This document shows, in pieces, positions 1-10,195 of a DNA stretch of 64,000 nucleotides. The DNA comes from Procambarus clarkii. Its lineage: Eukaryota > Arthropoda > Malacostraca > Decapoda > Cambaridae. Position numbers and translations under genes: made by a program. How positions within the stretch are numbered: position 1 is the first letter of the stretch; each line of letters starts with the position of its first letter. The notes under the pieces were generated by a model. That model was not told where the DNA came from. It worked only from the letters and a program-made list of their open reading frames with translations, and ran no database searches. Location of the stretch: the NCBI RefSeq assembly GCF_040958095.1, contig NC_091195.1, forward strand, positions 22,217,365 through 22,281,364, read 5' to 3'.

Positions 1-110
1 CCAGGGACCATAGGATTAAGGACTTGCCCGAAACGCTACGCGTACTAGTGGCTGTACAAGAATGTAACAACTCTTGTATATATCTCAAAAAAAAAAAAAA
101 AAAAAAAAAA
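1..110 (+). repeat. 3' end of tRNA-derived SINE (SINE-G), poly(A) tail
   Basis: The window opens inside a SINE. The segment matches the 3' two-thirds of the fuller copies at 13059-13330 (+) and 52029-52312 (-), including the block CCCGAAACGCTACGCGTACT, and it ends in a run of about 20 A. The tRNA-like head lies off the left edge. Bases 111-186 after the tail match nothing I recognise. Confidence 0.8.
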
Positions 111-186
111 GATTGATTGACAATGACAGCAATGACATCAAGACGATTCGCCAATGGATTTTGGAAACCTACCTAACTTAACCTTA

Positions 187-598
187 CTTTATTTATTTAT
201 TTATTTATTTATATACAAGAAGGTACATTGGGTTTGTGAGAATACATAGTATAGTATTTACATTCTTGTAAAGCCACTAGTACGCGCAGCGTTTCGGACA
301 GGTCCTTAATCTAACAGATAATTTTAAGTAGGTAAATTCTAGCAGAATTAATAAAATGGTAACAGATACACTGCAAGAAAAAAATGAGATGAGAGAGATT
401 AGTAAGTATATTAAAGCACATTGGTATATTAAAGCTCTGATTGATTACATTGGCAGCTTGATTGGTAATTTAAACAAGATTAATAGACACCGTACAGCAG
501 ATTGACAGCACATATAAGAAGACAGCAATGATCACAATGGTAAAGATGTTCGGATTGGGTACATAAAGATTGGGAGAATGGGTAGCAATAGATACAGT
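187..598 (-). mobile_element. LINE family 2, 3' UTR and (AAAT)n tail
   Basis: Read on the minus strand, this is the 3' UTR of a non-LTR retrotransposon ending in an (AAAT)n tail at 187-212. It matches the plus-strand copy at 16513-16935 and the minus copy at 9117-9541. It carries the block GCCCGAAACGCTGCGCGTAC near its 3' end. Its coding part resumes at 1149-1480, because another LINE (599-1148) was inserted at about 598. Confidence 0.8.
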
Positions 599-1148
599 GC
601 AACTTTCCTGACCTCAAAAGCTTCATAGAAGGTTGTAACAGAACCCATGAGCACCACACCAGAAATAAATACAGTTTTGATATTCCAAGAGTACGACTTA
701 ATCAAACTAGAAATGCTCTTCAAATCAAGGGACCCAGAATGTGGAATGACCTTCCCAACCATGTTAAAGACTGTACCTCTCTAAACCAGTTTAAGATAAA
801 AACGAAGCTATACCTAATAAATTCCCTGTAACCTACCTTACCCCTCTATTGTCAACCAATGTCTGTTTTTTTAAACAACGCTGTTTGTCGACCGAATTGT
901 ATTTGTGCTGCTTTTTCAGCCATGTTCCCCCCTTCTTATCCCTTCTTATCTCTTTTTATTTGTTCTCAACACATTTTATTCCTTATGCTCAATTAGTATT
1001 AAGCTTTAGTCATTTAAGTTTTTCATGCCCGAAACGCTTTGCGTAATAGTGGCTTTAGGCATTGTATGTACTAGCCCTATCTATAAATTCATCACTCTTT
1101 GTAAAATCTGTTGTATGTATGTACCTTACCTAAATAAACATTTGATTT
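599..1148 (+). mobile_element. LINE family 1, 5'-truncated 3' end inserted in LINE family 2
   Basis: Codons 601-831 encode the last 76 residues of a CR1/Jockey-type ORF2. Landmarks are NRTHEHHTRN, the IKGPRMWNDLP block, and the end LINSL before TAA at 829-831. The 3' UTR follows, with GCCCGAAACGCTTTGCGTAA, ACCTTACCTAAATAAACATT and a TTTGATT-type tail. The copy lacks the endonuclease and reverse transcriptase, so it is a dead 5'-truncated insertion. It interrupts the minus-strand LINE at 187-598 and 1149-1480. Other copies are at 5450-5962 (-), 17390-17936 (+) and 47640-47772 (-). Confidence 0.85.
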
Positions 1149-1480
1149 GATTTTGATTTTAAAGCAAAAGGTAAAAAACTATGAAGATGAAATTAGGTAC
1201 TTTTTAGTATTGTTTTTGAATGACGCAAAAGTTGGACAGCTTTTCAATTCAATAGGGAGTGAGTTCCATAGACTGGGTCCCTTTATTTGCATAGAGTGTT
1301 TACACAGATTAAGTTTGACTCTGGGGATATCAAAGAGATATTTATTTCTGGTGTGGTGATAATGGGTCCTATTACATCTGTCCAGGGAGAGTTTCAGAGC
1401 AGGATTTGCATTTAAGAACATGGTTTTGTAAATGTAGTTGACACGAGAGAATTTGTGGTGTGAGCAAAACCTTAAATCAT
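1149..1480 (-). pseudogene. LINE family 2 ORF2 C-terminus
   Basis: On the minus strand, codons from about 1421 to the TAG at 1179-1181 give the C-terminal block of a CR1/Jockey-type ORF2. Landmarks are NRTHYHHTRNKYLFDIPRV, the GPSLWNSLPIELKSC segment, and a KKYLISSS end. It is the coding part of the element whose 3' UTR lies at 187-598. No reverse transcriptase or endonuclease is present. A copy reaching further upstream is at 9552-10195. Bases 1481-1846 beyond it show no recognisable feature. Confidence 0.8.
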
Positions 1481-1846
1481 TCTCTTAATTGGTCATCCCT
1501 CCCTCAGTGTTATTACTCGTGTATTCCACCTTTTTTTGTCCCTAGGATATTTCTCATTCAGACAGATCATCATTTTGGTACCCTGGTACTTTGATTTGTC
1601 TTCGGGCCAAAGCACCCTATCTTCTGCAATCCGACCAAAGGAGGATACAAAGGGCCATAGTTCCTCTAGCACGGACTAAGTTGCTGAGTTGGGACCTCAA
1701 CAGCAGTTCTCGTCACCAGTTGACACTCGCACCCCTACACGTCGGTCAGAGATGATGATATTTGATTAGGTAGGGGAAGTAGCTTTCTTTTTTCAGAGCA
1801 CAAGGAACGCTAATTCTGTAAGTATCATATAATTAAGTAGGAAACC

Positions 1847-2765
1847 TGTTACGACCCTGGGTTCCTCAGTGGAAACCAGAGGTCAAAATTGAGCTAAATA
1901 AACTACCTTTTAGTAGGGGGATGCATCACGAGGTGCATTTGTTTGTATCTTCCCTGCCAGATGTAAGACTATTCTTGTTTCTCAAAGAGCATTTAAAGAC
2001 TGAGCTTGGGGTTGATTATTAAATAATAAAATAGGCACCAACTATGTTTACTAATACTTTCTAATCATTTGTAAAGTAAACCTGAGTAAACTTGGGATAG
2101 GAATGCTGTACGATTAGTTGAGCGGATATTTCAGTTCAGATCAGTTCACTGGCAGTGAGTGAACTGAGGGAGGAGAGTGGAGACGCTCTCTCTTCTCTGA
2201 CTGGCGTTCGTGGGGATCGAGACTTTTCTGAGCTGCTCTGCACTCCTCTACCTTTCCTCTTACTTATTTCCCTTACCTTAAGTTCCTGTACCATTAAGTT
2301 AAGTCCTGTGTTTTTTTTAAGTGTGCCTACTCTGGGTTTATAAGATTAGTGGAGACCTTGGGGTAGTATTTGCCAGTGTTTTGGGTACCCATTAGTGTTG
2401 TGTTGTGTTAAGGTACCACGTGGGCTCACTACCCCCTAAGCTGCCCAAGCTTCAAGTGCTTCACTAGTAGTACTTTACCCTAGCTTGTTCTCAGTGTAAA
2501 CCTTGTATCCTGCTTATGTGGACCAAGGCTTTTAACGTAAGATAGTGTGGGAAAGTAATTATTATTATTGTTATTGGTGTGAATGTATATGGGGGGTTGT
2601 TAAGGTGTTAATAAATAAGTAAGCTAGTGAAGGAGTATCCATTCTTCCTGTGTAGGAGATCTATGATCAACCTCTAGACTGACATTGTGTAGCCAATTAA
2701 TATTCACTGTGGATATTTTACTTGGGGGCCGGGCCTTTTAGATCTCCCATATTCGATAACTCTCC
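1847..2765 (+). mobile_element. LTR of a retrotransposon (probable 5' LTR)
   Basis: Starts TGTTACGACCCTGGGTTCC. It shows patchy but ordered similarity along about 900 bp to the minus-strand LTR-like segments ending at 35120 and 41579. Shared landmarks include GGTACCACGTGGG, CCTTGTATCCTGC and GTGGACCAAGGCTTTTAACG (position 34150 reads ACAAAGGCTTTTAACG). A broken Gag follows at 3371, so this copy is most likely the 5' LTR of a Ty3/gypsy-like element. The right boundary is approximate because a MITE begins at 2766 and no matching 3' LTR is in the window. Confidence 0.6.
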
Positions 2766-2963
2766 CCTGGAAACACAAACCGAAACTGTCTCTATTTTCC
2801 GCTTGTTACAACTTGTAATAAAGTTGTTACATCTTGGCTTAACGTGTTTATGACGTATTAGAACGTTGTTACAACTTGCTATATTGGTTGTTATAACTGG
2901 TTAGGTGGTGTTAAAACTTGCTCGAACGTTGTACCAACGTCGTAGTTTCGGTGTGTGTTTGGC
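2766..2963. mobile_element. ~195-bp MITE with 17-bp terminal inverted repeats
   Basis: Near-identical to 22188-22380. The ends are AAACACAAACCGAAACT on the left and AGTTTCGGTGTGTGTTT on the right, which are inverted repeats with one mismatch. The interior is rich in GTTGTAAC/GTTACAAC words and has no ORF. The two copies sit in unrelated surroundings (LTR/Gag leader here, a SINE at 22 kb), as expected for a mobile non-autonomous DNA transposon. Superfamily is not assignable because the target-site duplication is unclear. Bases 2964-3370 form a leader before Gag with no other recognised feature. Confidence 0.7.
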
Positions 2964-3370
2964 GGGTCAATGCTACCTACTGCCCCTTCATCCATTTATA
3001 CTAGATCCCCCATAGTACAGACCCCCATTTATAACAAAACCCCTTGCTTCTGTCCTATAGAGACTCGGCAAGGTATCCCTACATTCTTGGACTACCTTTT
3101 CACTTTTGAAACAATTACAAGTTTCATTTGTTTTCGAAACTATCGGTTTCATTTATTTAGTAGGATTTTCTTGCCTTTATTCTCTTACATTGAGTACCGG
3201 GTACAAGATTTCCTGCGATTTTGATTGACTAATCATTTACCATCCTAATATTAACGTTAATGGTTAACGATTAAATTTCCACAGGATAGTTACCAGTTGC
3301 CACGTCATACTGTTACTGACACTTACAATATCACAAGTATATTCGTTGTACATTTATTTGCTATTTCAAA

Positions 3371-5246
3371 ATGTTTCGTCTCTCAGCATTTTGTAATGAT
3401 CCAGCAAGTGAAGTAGGGAACTTAAGTTGTGTCAAGAGGACCGAATTACAAACTCTTGCACACGAGTATCAACTATATGCTCCCCCCTGGAGCCAACAAA
3501 AATGACTTGCACAATATTATCTTGGATCACCTCTTAGATGAAGGAATTATAGACTCTGAAGCTCACGAAAACTATTCTATTGCAGATAAACATGGTCTGG
3601 CAGCTATGAAGTTGAAGCTCGAACTAGCGAACATAATTGAGCGGGAACAACAAAAAGAAGCTCTCCAGATACAGGAACGAGAGGCTGCCCTAAAGCGTGT
3701 CCAACTGCAAGAACAAGATGCATATGAGAAAGAAGCTCTACAACGAAGAGAACGTGAGGCTGCCCTAAAGAAAGAAGAATGAGAACGCGAGGCTGCCCTA
3801 AAGAAAGAAGAATGAGAACGCGAGGCTGCCCTAAAGAAAGAAGAACGAGAACGCGAGGCTGCCCTAAAGAAAGAAGAACGAGAACGCGAGGCTGCCCTAA
3901 AGAAAGAAGAACGAGAACGCGAGGCTGCCCTAAAGAAAGAAGAACGAGAACGCGAGGCTGCCCTAAAGAAAGAAGAACGAGAACGCGAGGCTGCCCTAAA
4001 GAAAGAAGAACGAGAACGCGAGGCTGCCCTAAAGAAAGAAGAACGAGAACGCAAGGCTGCCCTAAGGAAGAACAGGAACGCGAGGTGGCCCTAAAGAAAT
4101 AAGAGGCTTCCCTAAAGAAAGAACAACAGGAACGCGAGGTGGCCCTAAAGAAAGAAGAGGCTGCCCTAAAGAAAGAACAACAGGAACGCGAGATGGCCCT
4201 AAAGAAAGAAGAGGCGGCCCTACACCAAGAGCGTGAGCGAGTACAGCTTGAAGCAAAAAAACATCACCTGGAGATGCAACGTGAGCACGATAAGAAGCAA
4301 GCTGATATGGTTCTAGCATGTCGTCAACAAGAACTCACCTTCGAAACTACACACCACGCTCAGCGCCAACAAGCTACCGCTAGTCCCCCAGTAAGCTTCA
4401 ATGTCTCCCATGCAAGTAAGTTAATGCCGCCATTCGTTGAGACAGATATAGACGTGTTTTTTACCACTTTTGAGACTCTAGCTAAAAAATTTAGTTGGCC
4501 TGAAGATCAATGGTCTACCCTTCTCAGAGTGCATCTCACAGGTAGAGCTGCGGTTACTCTCAGTACCTTAGCGTCTGAGAATGACTACCAGACCCTGAAG
4601 CAAGCAGTTTTAGACACCTACCTTCTCTCCACCGAAAGCTACAGACAAAAATTCCGTGATTATCTAAAGGCAAGTACCACCACCTTTTTAGAATTTGCCA
4701 TTACAAAGAAAAGATATTTCATGAAATGGCTGGAAGCAGCACATGTCTCTACATTTTCAGAATTCGTCAACCTCATTCTAGTTGAGGAATTCTTTAGACG
4801 TGCTCCCCCCCTTCCATCCGTTTATATTTAGCAGACAAAGAAGAAACCGACTACATCAGATGTGCGAAGTCGGCTGACACCTACAGCCTCATACACCGGC
4901 TATCACCAGACCCACCTTCCAGTAAGAAGTCTTGGTATAGTTATGACAAAGTGAGTACCGATCAAGCGAGCTCCCAATTGTATTGTAAGTATTGCAAGCT
5001 CTATGGACATACCATAGATAAATGTGGGAAGGCTCAATACAAAGGCTATAATGAAACTCCTAAACCCAAACCAACTCCTCCGAAGTCCGGTAAGCCTGTG
5101 ATGAATGTTGGTGTTCCTGTTAATGATCTTTCTCTCTTCAGCAAACACCTGTACCCTGGAACTGTCTCTGCCAACAGTACAGATTCGGAGGGACGTTTCA
5201 AATTAAAGATCTTGAGGGACACAGCGGCTCTTCAGTCAATAATATA
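3371..5246 (+). pseudogene. gag: LTR retrotransposon Gag (SAP-like N-terminus, coiled coil, CCHC knuckle), start of protease; broken
   Basis: The frame opens with ATG at 3371 and begins MFRLSAFCNDPA. One extra C in the C-run at about 3481-3487 shifts the frame, which continues from 3487 (GANKNDLHNIILDHLLDEG). Next comes a Lys/Glu-rich heptad-like repeat with two in-frame TGA codons (3780 and 3813) and a further shift near 4060-4100. From 4139 a Gag core follows (FVETDIDVFFTTFETLAKKF) to 4831. After another break comes a C-x2-C-x4-H-x4-C zinc knuckle (near 4984-5025). The end, LRDTAALQS, resembles the start of a gypsy protease with the catalytic DTG changed to DTA. The frame is cut at 5246 by a LINE fragment. 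Family knowledge: Gag packages element RNA. Several inactivating lesions make this a dead copy. Confidence 0.8.
3745..4075 (+). repeat. 33-bp coding minisatellite inside gag
   Basis: About ten near-perfect head-to-tail copies of a 33-bp unit encode the 11-residue block EREAALKKEER. Less regular relatives continue to about 4235. The period is a multiple of three and the peptide is charged and helix-forming, consistent with a coiled coil. The first two units have TGA instead of CGA at the unit end, so these units carry stops while later ones read through. The antisense frame is a meaningless RSRSSFFRAAS repeat. Confidence 0.9.
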
Positions 5247-5447
5247 AAAAAAGCAAGAGTAACCCCTGTCCACAAATGTGGTGATCTCATAGATGTTAAC
5301 AACTACAGACCTATATCAATCCTGCCTAACTTGTCAAAAATATTTGAAAAACTAATCTACAAGCAGCTTTACTCTTATCTAGCCAAACACAATATACTTA
5401 GCTCTTGCCAATATGGCTTCAGACCCAAAAAAGCACTAACGATGCAC
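5247..5447 (+). pseudogene. LINE reverse transcriptase N-terminal fragment
   Basis: Codons from 5247 give KKARVTPVHKCGD and then NYRPISILPNLSKIFEKLI, the conserved opening block of CR1/Jockey-type reverse transcriptases. This leads to QYGFRPKK. A lost A in the A-run at about 5431 shifts the frame; the next frame restores STNDAL, the expected continuation. It directly abuts the truncated LTR Gag on the left. On the right it meets the AAATAAATAAAT tail of a minus-strand LINE. Confidence 0.75.
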
Positions 5448-5449
5448 TT

Positions 5450-5962
5450 ATTAATAAATAAATAAATAAATGTTTATTTAGGTAAGGTACATACATACAA
5501 GAGATTTTACAAAGTTTGTTGGATTAGTAGATAGAGCTAGTACATACAATGCCTAAAGCCACTATTACGCAAAGCGTTTCGGGCAGGAAAAACATTAATG
5601 ACTAAAGCTTAATACTAATGTGTTGAGAACAAATAAAAATAGAGATAAAAGAGGGGGGAACATGGCTGAAAAAGCAGCACAAATACAATTAGGTCGACAT
5701 GGGTTGACAATAGAGGGGTAAGGTAGGTTACAGGGAATTTATTAGGTAGTGCTTCGTTTTTATCTTAAACTGGTTGAGAGAGGTACAGTCTTTAACATGG
5801 TTGGGAAGGTCATTCCACATTCTGGGCCCCTTGATTTGTAGAGCATTTCTAGTTTGATTAAGTCGTACTCTTGGAATATCAAAACTGAATTTATTTCTGG
5901 TGTGGTGCTCATGGGTTCTGTTACAACCTTCAATGAAGCTTTTGAGGTCCTTTTGAGGTCCC
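5450..5962 (-). mobile_element. LINE family 1, 3' end
   Basis: The minus-strand copy runs from the ORF2 C-terminus (LKSFIEGC...NRTHEHHTRN to LINSL, stop near 5728) through a 3' UTR with GCCCGAAACGCTTTGCGTAA to a (AAAT)n tail at 5450-5472. It is truncated at nearly the same ORF position as the copies at 601 and 17390. The 5' flank at 5963 passes into a Ser/Thr-rich open frame. Confidence 0.8.
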
Positions 5963-6025
5963 ACTCCGGAGACTACCACCAGGACGACCAGGTGGTCAAC
6001 TTCAACACCGACTCCAGAACCGCCC

Positions 6026-6394
6026 ATGACCCGGGCGACACAAACAGAGGTAATTCCTTCAGCTCCCAACACTCCTACCATCACTATCTCAGCAGCCGCA
6101 CTAGCAGACGTGCTGTCTACAAACGATAACAGCACCACCAGCGCTCCTGAAACAGCTACAACCACCAATCAACGACACCTAAGCCTACCTAAGGCTGCGA
6201 GGCGAAAGACAAAAACGCCCACTACGATGGTTACGGACTCCTCAGACGAGGAAATCATAGTAGGAGCTCAACCACCACATCACAAATACGACACCTACAC
6301 GGTTCAAGACTTCCTCATGGAGGCCACGTCACCAAACTCCAACGACAGCGCTGCTCAGCCAAAGTCGCAGGCAAAGAAAAAACGGAAAACCTAG
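6026..6394 (+). pseudogene. Ser/Thr-rich low-complexity ORF, possible LINE ORF1 N-terminus
   Basis: An open frame of about 122 codons, rich in Thr, Ser, Ala and Pro, has an acidic SSDEE patch near residue 70 and a terminal KKKRKT basic cluster. It has no start-proximal features, zinc knuckle or transmembrane segment. Disordered, basic-ended segments of this kind precede the zinc knuckles in some LINE ORF1 proteins (compare 14268-14783), but I cannot assign it. It may be a fragment of the same element as the RNase H piece at 6553-7362. Confidence 0.35.
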
Positions 6395-6445
6395 AGGTCT
6401 ACACTAACCCCACCAGCTCCATAACTGGTATAGCCAGCCCTCCAG

Positions 6446-6540
6446 GCTGAAAACCATCATGAAGACCCCCATCCATCGCCAGATCTCTAGTATCAGCCAC
6501 TGATATAGATAATGGTTCCAAAGAGCCTCCACTTACGGAC
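6446..6540 (+). repeat. Degenerate copy of the 160-bp-unit SINE
   Basis: The segment CAGATCTCTAGTATCAGCCA and what follows aligns with the hairpin region of the units at 44580-44660. The TATCA...TGATA stem is preserved and the outer pairs have decayed. The flanks match poorly, so this is an old remnant. Confidence 0.5.
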
Positions 6541-6552
6541 TCACCATAGCCC

Positions 6553-7362
6553 GTGCTACTGGAACTTACTGTTCTTAATCTTAAACAACAACAACAGATC
6601 ATGTCGAGTACACAAAGATTGAACAACTGGGCAAGCACGACACAGACCGAGCTATTGGGCTTTTATCTAGCCACTGAATACCTTAAGCTCAATGGTGGTA
6701 GAGTTATTTTCTGTGACTCTAAAAGTGATTTGAAGTCCTTAAATAACCCATCACAATGTATGTCGGAAGTAGCTTGTAATATTAAATGGAATGTAATTTT
6801 TGCCAATGATAATAACTCGTGTATAAAATTTGTGTGGATCCCATCCCATGTTGGAGTTGGAAAAGATGACTTTGTAGATCCAATGTAGGCCAATGAGGCT
6901 TGCAGGAAAAAAAACATTGATTATGACTTTGGACTATCTAATGCAATTATTAGAAACATACGAATTAACGAAATTAATTCAGATTTAGAAGAACTAAGAA
7001 ATGCCCAGAGACCTGAAATCTGCAGTATTAAAAGTTATGACAAGTTTTGTAATGATAGGTATTTGTATGGTCAGCACAGTAACCGGACCAGGCAATGTGA
7101 TGTAGTCATTGCGCGAATTCACCTTGGCTATAGACACATCTGGCAGGTTAGTGAGGCTGAGCCATTACCAGAATACTCAGATTGTAAAGTCTGTGATAAA
7201 CCTTCAGTGCATTCATTAGAACACTATATTGTTGAATGTGAAACCATAAAGGACTTTAGACCTCCTGGCCTATTGTACCACCAACTGTGTAACTATTTTA
7301 TTGACTCGGGTGTTCTGGATGACATCCTAACAATTTATCCAAAATTTGCTTGTCCATTTTAA
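6553..7362 (+). pseudogene. RNase H domain and C-terminal zinc motif of a LINE ORF2
   Basis: One frame runs from 6553 to the TAA at 7360-7362 with a single internal TAG at 6886-6888. RNase H hallmarks are STTQTELLGFYLATEYL (catalytic Glu), FCDSKSDLKSL (catalytic Asp) and the WIPSHVG loop. The stop falls where the final acidic loop is expected (DPM*ANEACRK). Downstream, RIHLGYRHIWQ and a C-x2-C-x9-H-x4-C motif (CKVC...HYIVEC) mark the C-terminal domain of RNase H-bearing LINEs (I/R1/Jockey-related). Related pieces lie at 22620-23390 (-) and 32548-33277 (+). The reverse transcriptase is absent. Confidence 0.8.
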
Positions 7363-7617
7363 AGAATGGAGAACAATTTTTATTTATATTACTTTTAAGC
7401 TGCATCAGTTATGAACCCATCTCTGCCCTTGTGTGGCAGTGCACAATAGAAAGTTGTTTTCACATATCCATATATTAAAACATTGATTGTAACCGTGATA
7501 TATATGTGCTTCAGCCTATAGTTTAGACCTATTGTCTTATGTATGACCCTCTGTCCTGCGTGACAGTGAATACCAGCATTATCCTCACTCTAATAAGACT
7601 TAATCGAAATCCTCAGA
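7363..7617 (+). other. Probable 3' UTR of the RNase H LINE
   Basis: AT-rich sequence between the RNase H frame and the inverted ORF1 unit. It contains two short similar stretches about a functional-looking 'gtgtggcagtg'/'gcgtgacagtg' motif, and no ORF or other recognised element. Confidence 0.4.
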
Positions 7618-8190
7618 TTAGGCAAAATTGTAATTAATTTTGTCAATAAAGTTGTTAATAATAATAATCTTTCTTTCCTTCGAGGATACATCTATCCTGC
7701 TTGTAGGACCCGTCCTAGTCTCTCTCAGATGAGGCGTCATGGGGCATAGAGAGGAACCAGCATTGTGGCTGCCTCGACAGTTGCAACAAAATGGGACGAT
7801 TTTTTCACTTTTTTCCATCTTGACTCTACACTCTCGCGAGTCGTGTTTCTTACCACAATACCGACACCTGGGGTCAAACTGGCATTTCCATGCCATATGT
7901 CCCCAACGTAAACACTTCATGCATAGTATGGGCTCTTATATGTATTTTGGAACTTTCCTGTAGCCTAGTCCTTGCACAAAAATTCTTTCCGGCGCCTCAC
8001 CCTTTACCAACGCAACAACCTGACTTAGTCACCACGAACACTGTTCCTCTTTGCCCATACAACATTATCATTGTTGAGAAGAAGACAGTCACGATCCAAA
8101 TTTCTCGAGTAACCATCACAACATTCTCAAAGAAAACGGTTGTGAGGCATTCCGCTGCCTTATTTGTCCCAACTGTTATGTAGGGACAGA
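7618..8190 (-). pseudogene. LINE ORF1 (Gag-like) with three zinc knuckles, left inverted copy
   Basis: On the minus strand, from 7920 to 7618: CMKCLRWGHMAWKC (C-x2-C-x4-H-x4-C), CRYCGKKHDSREC (C-x2-C-x3-H-x4-C) and CCNCRGSHNAGSSLC (C-x2-C-x3-H-x6-C). This trio is characteristic of Jockey/I-type LINE ORF1 proteins, which bind element RNA. Upstream, 7921-8190 encodes the preceding part in shifted frames. Frameshifts make it non-functional as it stands. The right inverted copy is at 11500-12000. Confidence 0.75.
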
Positions 8191-8785
8191 ACTACTGGTT
8201 AATCTACTAAACTTAGTAGATTAACTACAAAAAAAAGATTAAATAAGATTATATAAATGATGTTATAATGATAAAACTGATCGGTATCTAAATTTTATCA
8301 ACATAAAATTTTACTTTTAAATGTTTAATCTAATAGTTTGTTATGCAAATACTTTAAAAGTCTAGTCAGAATAGTTAAGATATTTAAAAATTTGAAAGGA
8401 AATTAAAATTACGTTCAAGATATTATATTAATTATATTTTTTGAAGTATAGTAATATTACCTATAACATTTAATTTATATATATAATAGTAATTAGACGT
8501 CATATCTAAAGAGTTCATAATTAAAACAGATCAATTTATACCAGAAAGATTTATCAGAAAAAATGGCATCTTCTTTAATTGTCTTATTTAAACAGTTTCA
8601 GAATTAACAATGTAATGTTTAAAATTTTTAGATATAATAAAGAGATAACAAATGTAACATAGTCAACTCTTATAAATAGTTTATCAACAACTAAATTAAA
8701 GAAAACGGTTACTAATATGGTTTTCTTTAAAAAAGTAAATATATGAACGGGAGGACACTTTTAAATAACCTTTATAAATGTAACA
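7760..8785 (-). repeat. Left arm of ~1-kb inverted repeat (AT-rich leader + ORF1)
   Basis: This arm matches the reverse complement of 10950-11991 through both the ORF1 part and about 560 bp of AT-rich sequence. The AT-rich part includes the landmark CGGGAGGACACTTTTAAATA at 8748. Divergence is moderate, with small indels. The AT-rich part also recurs at 20505-20980. Bases 8786-9046 are AT-rich with no recognised feature. Confidence 0.75.
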
Positions 8786-9046
8786 AAATTAATGTAATAT
8801 ATAAAATGAGGACGTATGGGAGGTAAATGTAACAGCACAATTAAGTGTATATATGTACTATGCAGACAGTCAGTAAAGTACTTATTACATTTAGTATTAA
8901 AACGTACTGTCTATTTGGTGGAAGGGTTGCACGTTTCGGCCAGATCCTTAACCTAACATGTAATTTTAAGAAGGTAATTTCAAGCAAAATTAAAAAAAAA
9001 TGTTTACAGGTACATTATAAGTATAAAAATACATTGTAAGTTTAGT

Positions 9047-9116
9047 TTAGTTCATTTATTATGCACCCCACATCCGTCTTGTGGGCGGTAGTGGAAAGGG
9101 TTACAGGGGCACATAT
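9047..9116 (-). repeat. LINE 3'-terminal fragment (GGGTGCATAATAAA type)
   Basis: The reverse complement of TTATTATGCACCCCACATCC matches the 3' tail at 17095-17160 (+) and the tails near 33570-33606 and 40000-40036. A short remnant of another LINE 3' end. Confidence 0.55.
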
Positions 9117-10195
9117 TTATTTTATTTATTTATGCATATACAAGAAGGTACATTTGGGAATGTGAGGATACATAAAATGGTAATTACAGTCTTGTAAAGC
9201 CACTAGCACGCGCAGCGTTTTGGGCAGGTCCTTAATCTAAGAAAATTTTAAGTAGGTAAATACTTGCAAAATTTATAGACAAAAAAAAATGATAACAGTT
9301 ACATGGAATGAAAAAAAGATGAGAGAAAATTGTAGGTACAGTATATTAAAGCACATAGGTAGCTAAGATTGATTGCAATGACAGCTTGAATGGTAGTTGA
9401 CAAAAATTGGTAGGCACAATACAGCATATGGCTAGCACATAAAAGAAGACAGCAATGAACACAATGATAAGGTTGTTTGGGTTAAATACATAAAAATTTG
9501 GAGATTGGGTAACACTAGGTACAGAGCAAATTTAAAGCTCAGTGTAGGAAACTAAGAAGACGAAATTAGGTACTTTTTAGTTTTGCTTTTAAATAAGGCA
9601 AAAGTTTTACAGTTTTTCAATTCACTAGGGAATTGAGGGCCTCCAAAGGATACCTGATCAACCAGGCTGTGACTCATACGTCAGGCTGCGAGCAGCCGTG
9701 TCTAACAGCCTGGTTGATCAGTCCAGCAACCAGGAGGCCTGGTCGACGACCGGGCCGCAGGGACACTAAGCCCCGGAAGCACCTCAAGGTAACCTCAAGG
9801 TAGGGAGTGAGTTCCATAGACTAGGTCCCTTAATTTGCATAGTGTTTACACAGATTAAGTTTGACTCTGGGGATATCAAAGAGATATTTATTTCTGGTGT
9901 GGTGATAATGGGTCCTATTACATCTGTCCAGGGAGAGTTTCAGAGCAGGATTTGCATTTAAGAACAGGGTTTTGTAAATGTAGTTGACACAAGAGAATGT
10001 GTGGAGGGAGTTAATATTTAGCAAGTTTAGGGATTTAAACAAAGGAGGTGAGTGTTGTCTGAAAGCAAAGTTAGTTATTATTCTGATATCAGATTTTTGC
10101 TGCGTGATGATGGGCTTAAGGTGGTTTGCAGTGGTAAACAGCAAACCCCAGCAATTTTCTAGACAACAATTTAGGTCATATGTGCTTTAGTGTTC
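9117..10195 (-). mobile_element. LINE family 2, 3' part, with a SINE insertion
   Basis: On the minus strand the ORF2 C-terminal frame runs from about 10144, with residues typical of the region after the reverse transcriptase (HSPPLFKSLNLLNINSL). It passes through NRTHYHHTRN and ends at the TAG at 9552-9554, interrupted by a SINE at 9634-9805. The 3' UTR with GCAGCGTTTTGGGCAGG in plus orientation leads to an (AAAT)n tail at 9117-9136. The part upstream of about 10195 is missing. Confidence 0.8.
9634..9805 (+). mobile_element. SINE (GAGGCCTGGTCGACGACC type) inserted in LINE family 2
   Basis: The segment is flanked by TAGGGA on both sides (left ends CACTAGGGA, right resumes TAGGGAGTGAG), a 6-bp target-site duplication. 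The uninterrupted sequence is seen at 1247-1262. Its 3' half (GAGGCCTGGTCGACGACCGG through ACCTCAAGGTAACCTCAAGG) resembles the 3' half of the tRNA-Thr-like SINEs at 34261 and 40681. Its 5' half, with CCTGATCAACCAGGCTGTGA, is different. Confidence 0.75.

Noticed and set aside
3572..4054. Minus-strand 160-codon RSRSSFFRAAS protein
   Set aside because: Antisense shadow of the 33-bp gag minisatellite.
5247..5962. 5'-inverted (twin-primed) LINE insertion
   Set aside because: The plus-strand reverse transcriptase piece lies on the tail side of the minus-strand LINE, not on its 5' side, so two separate fragments fit better.
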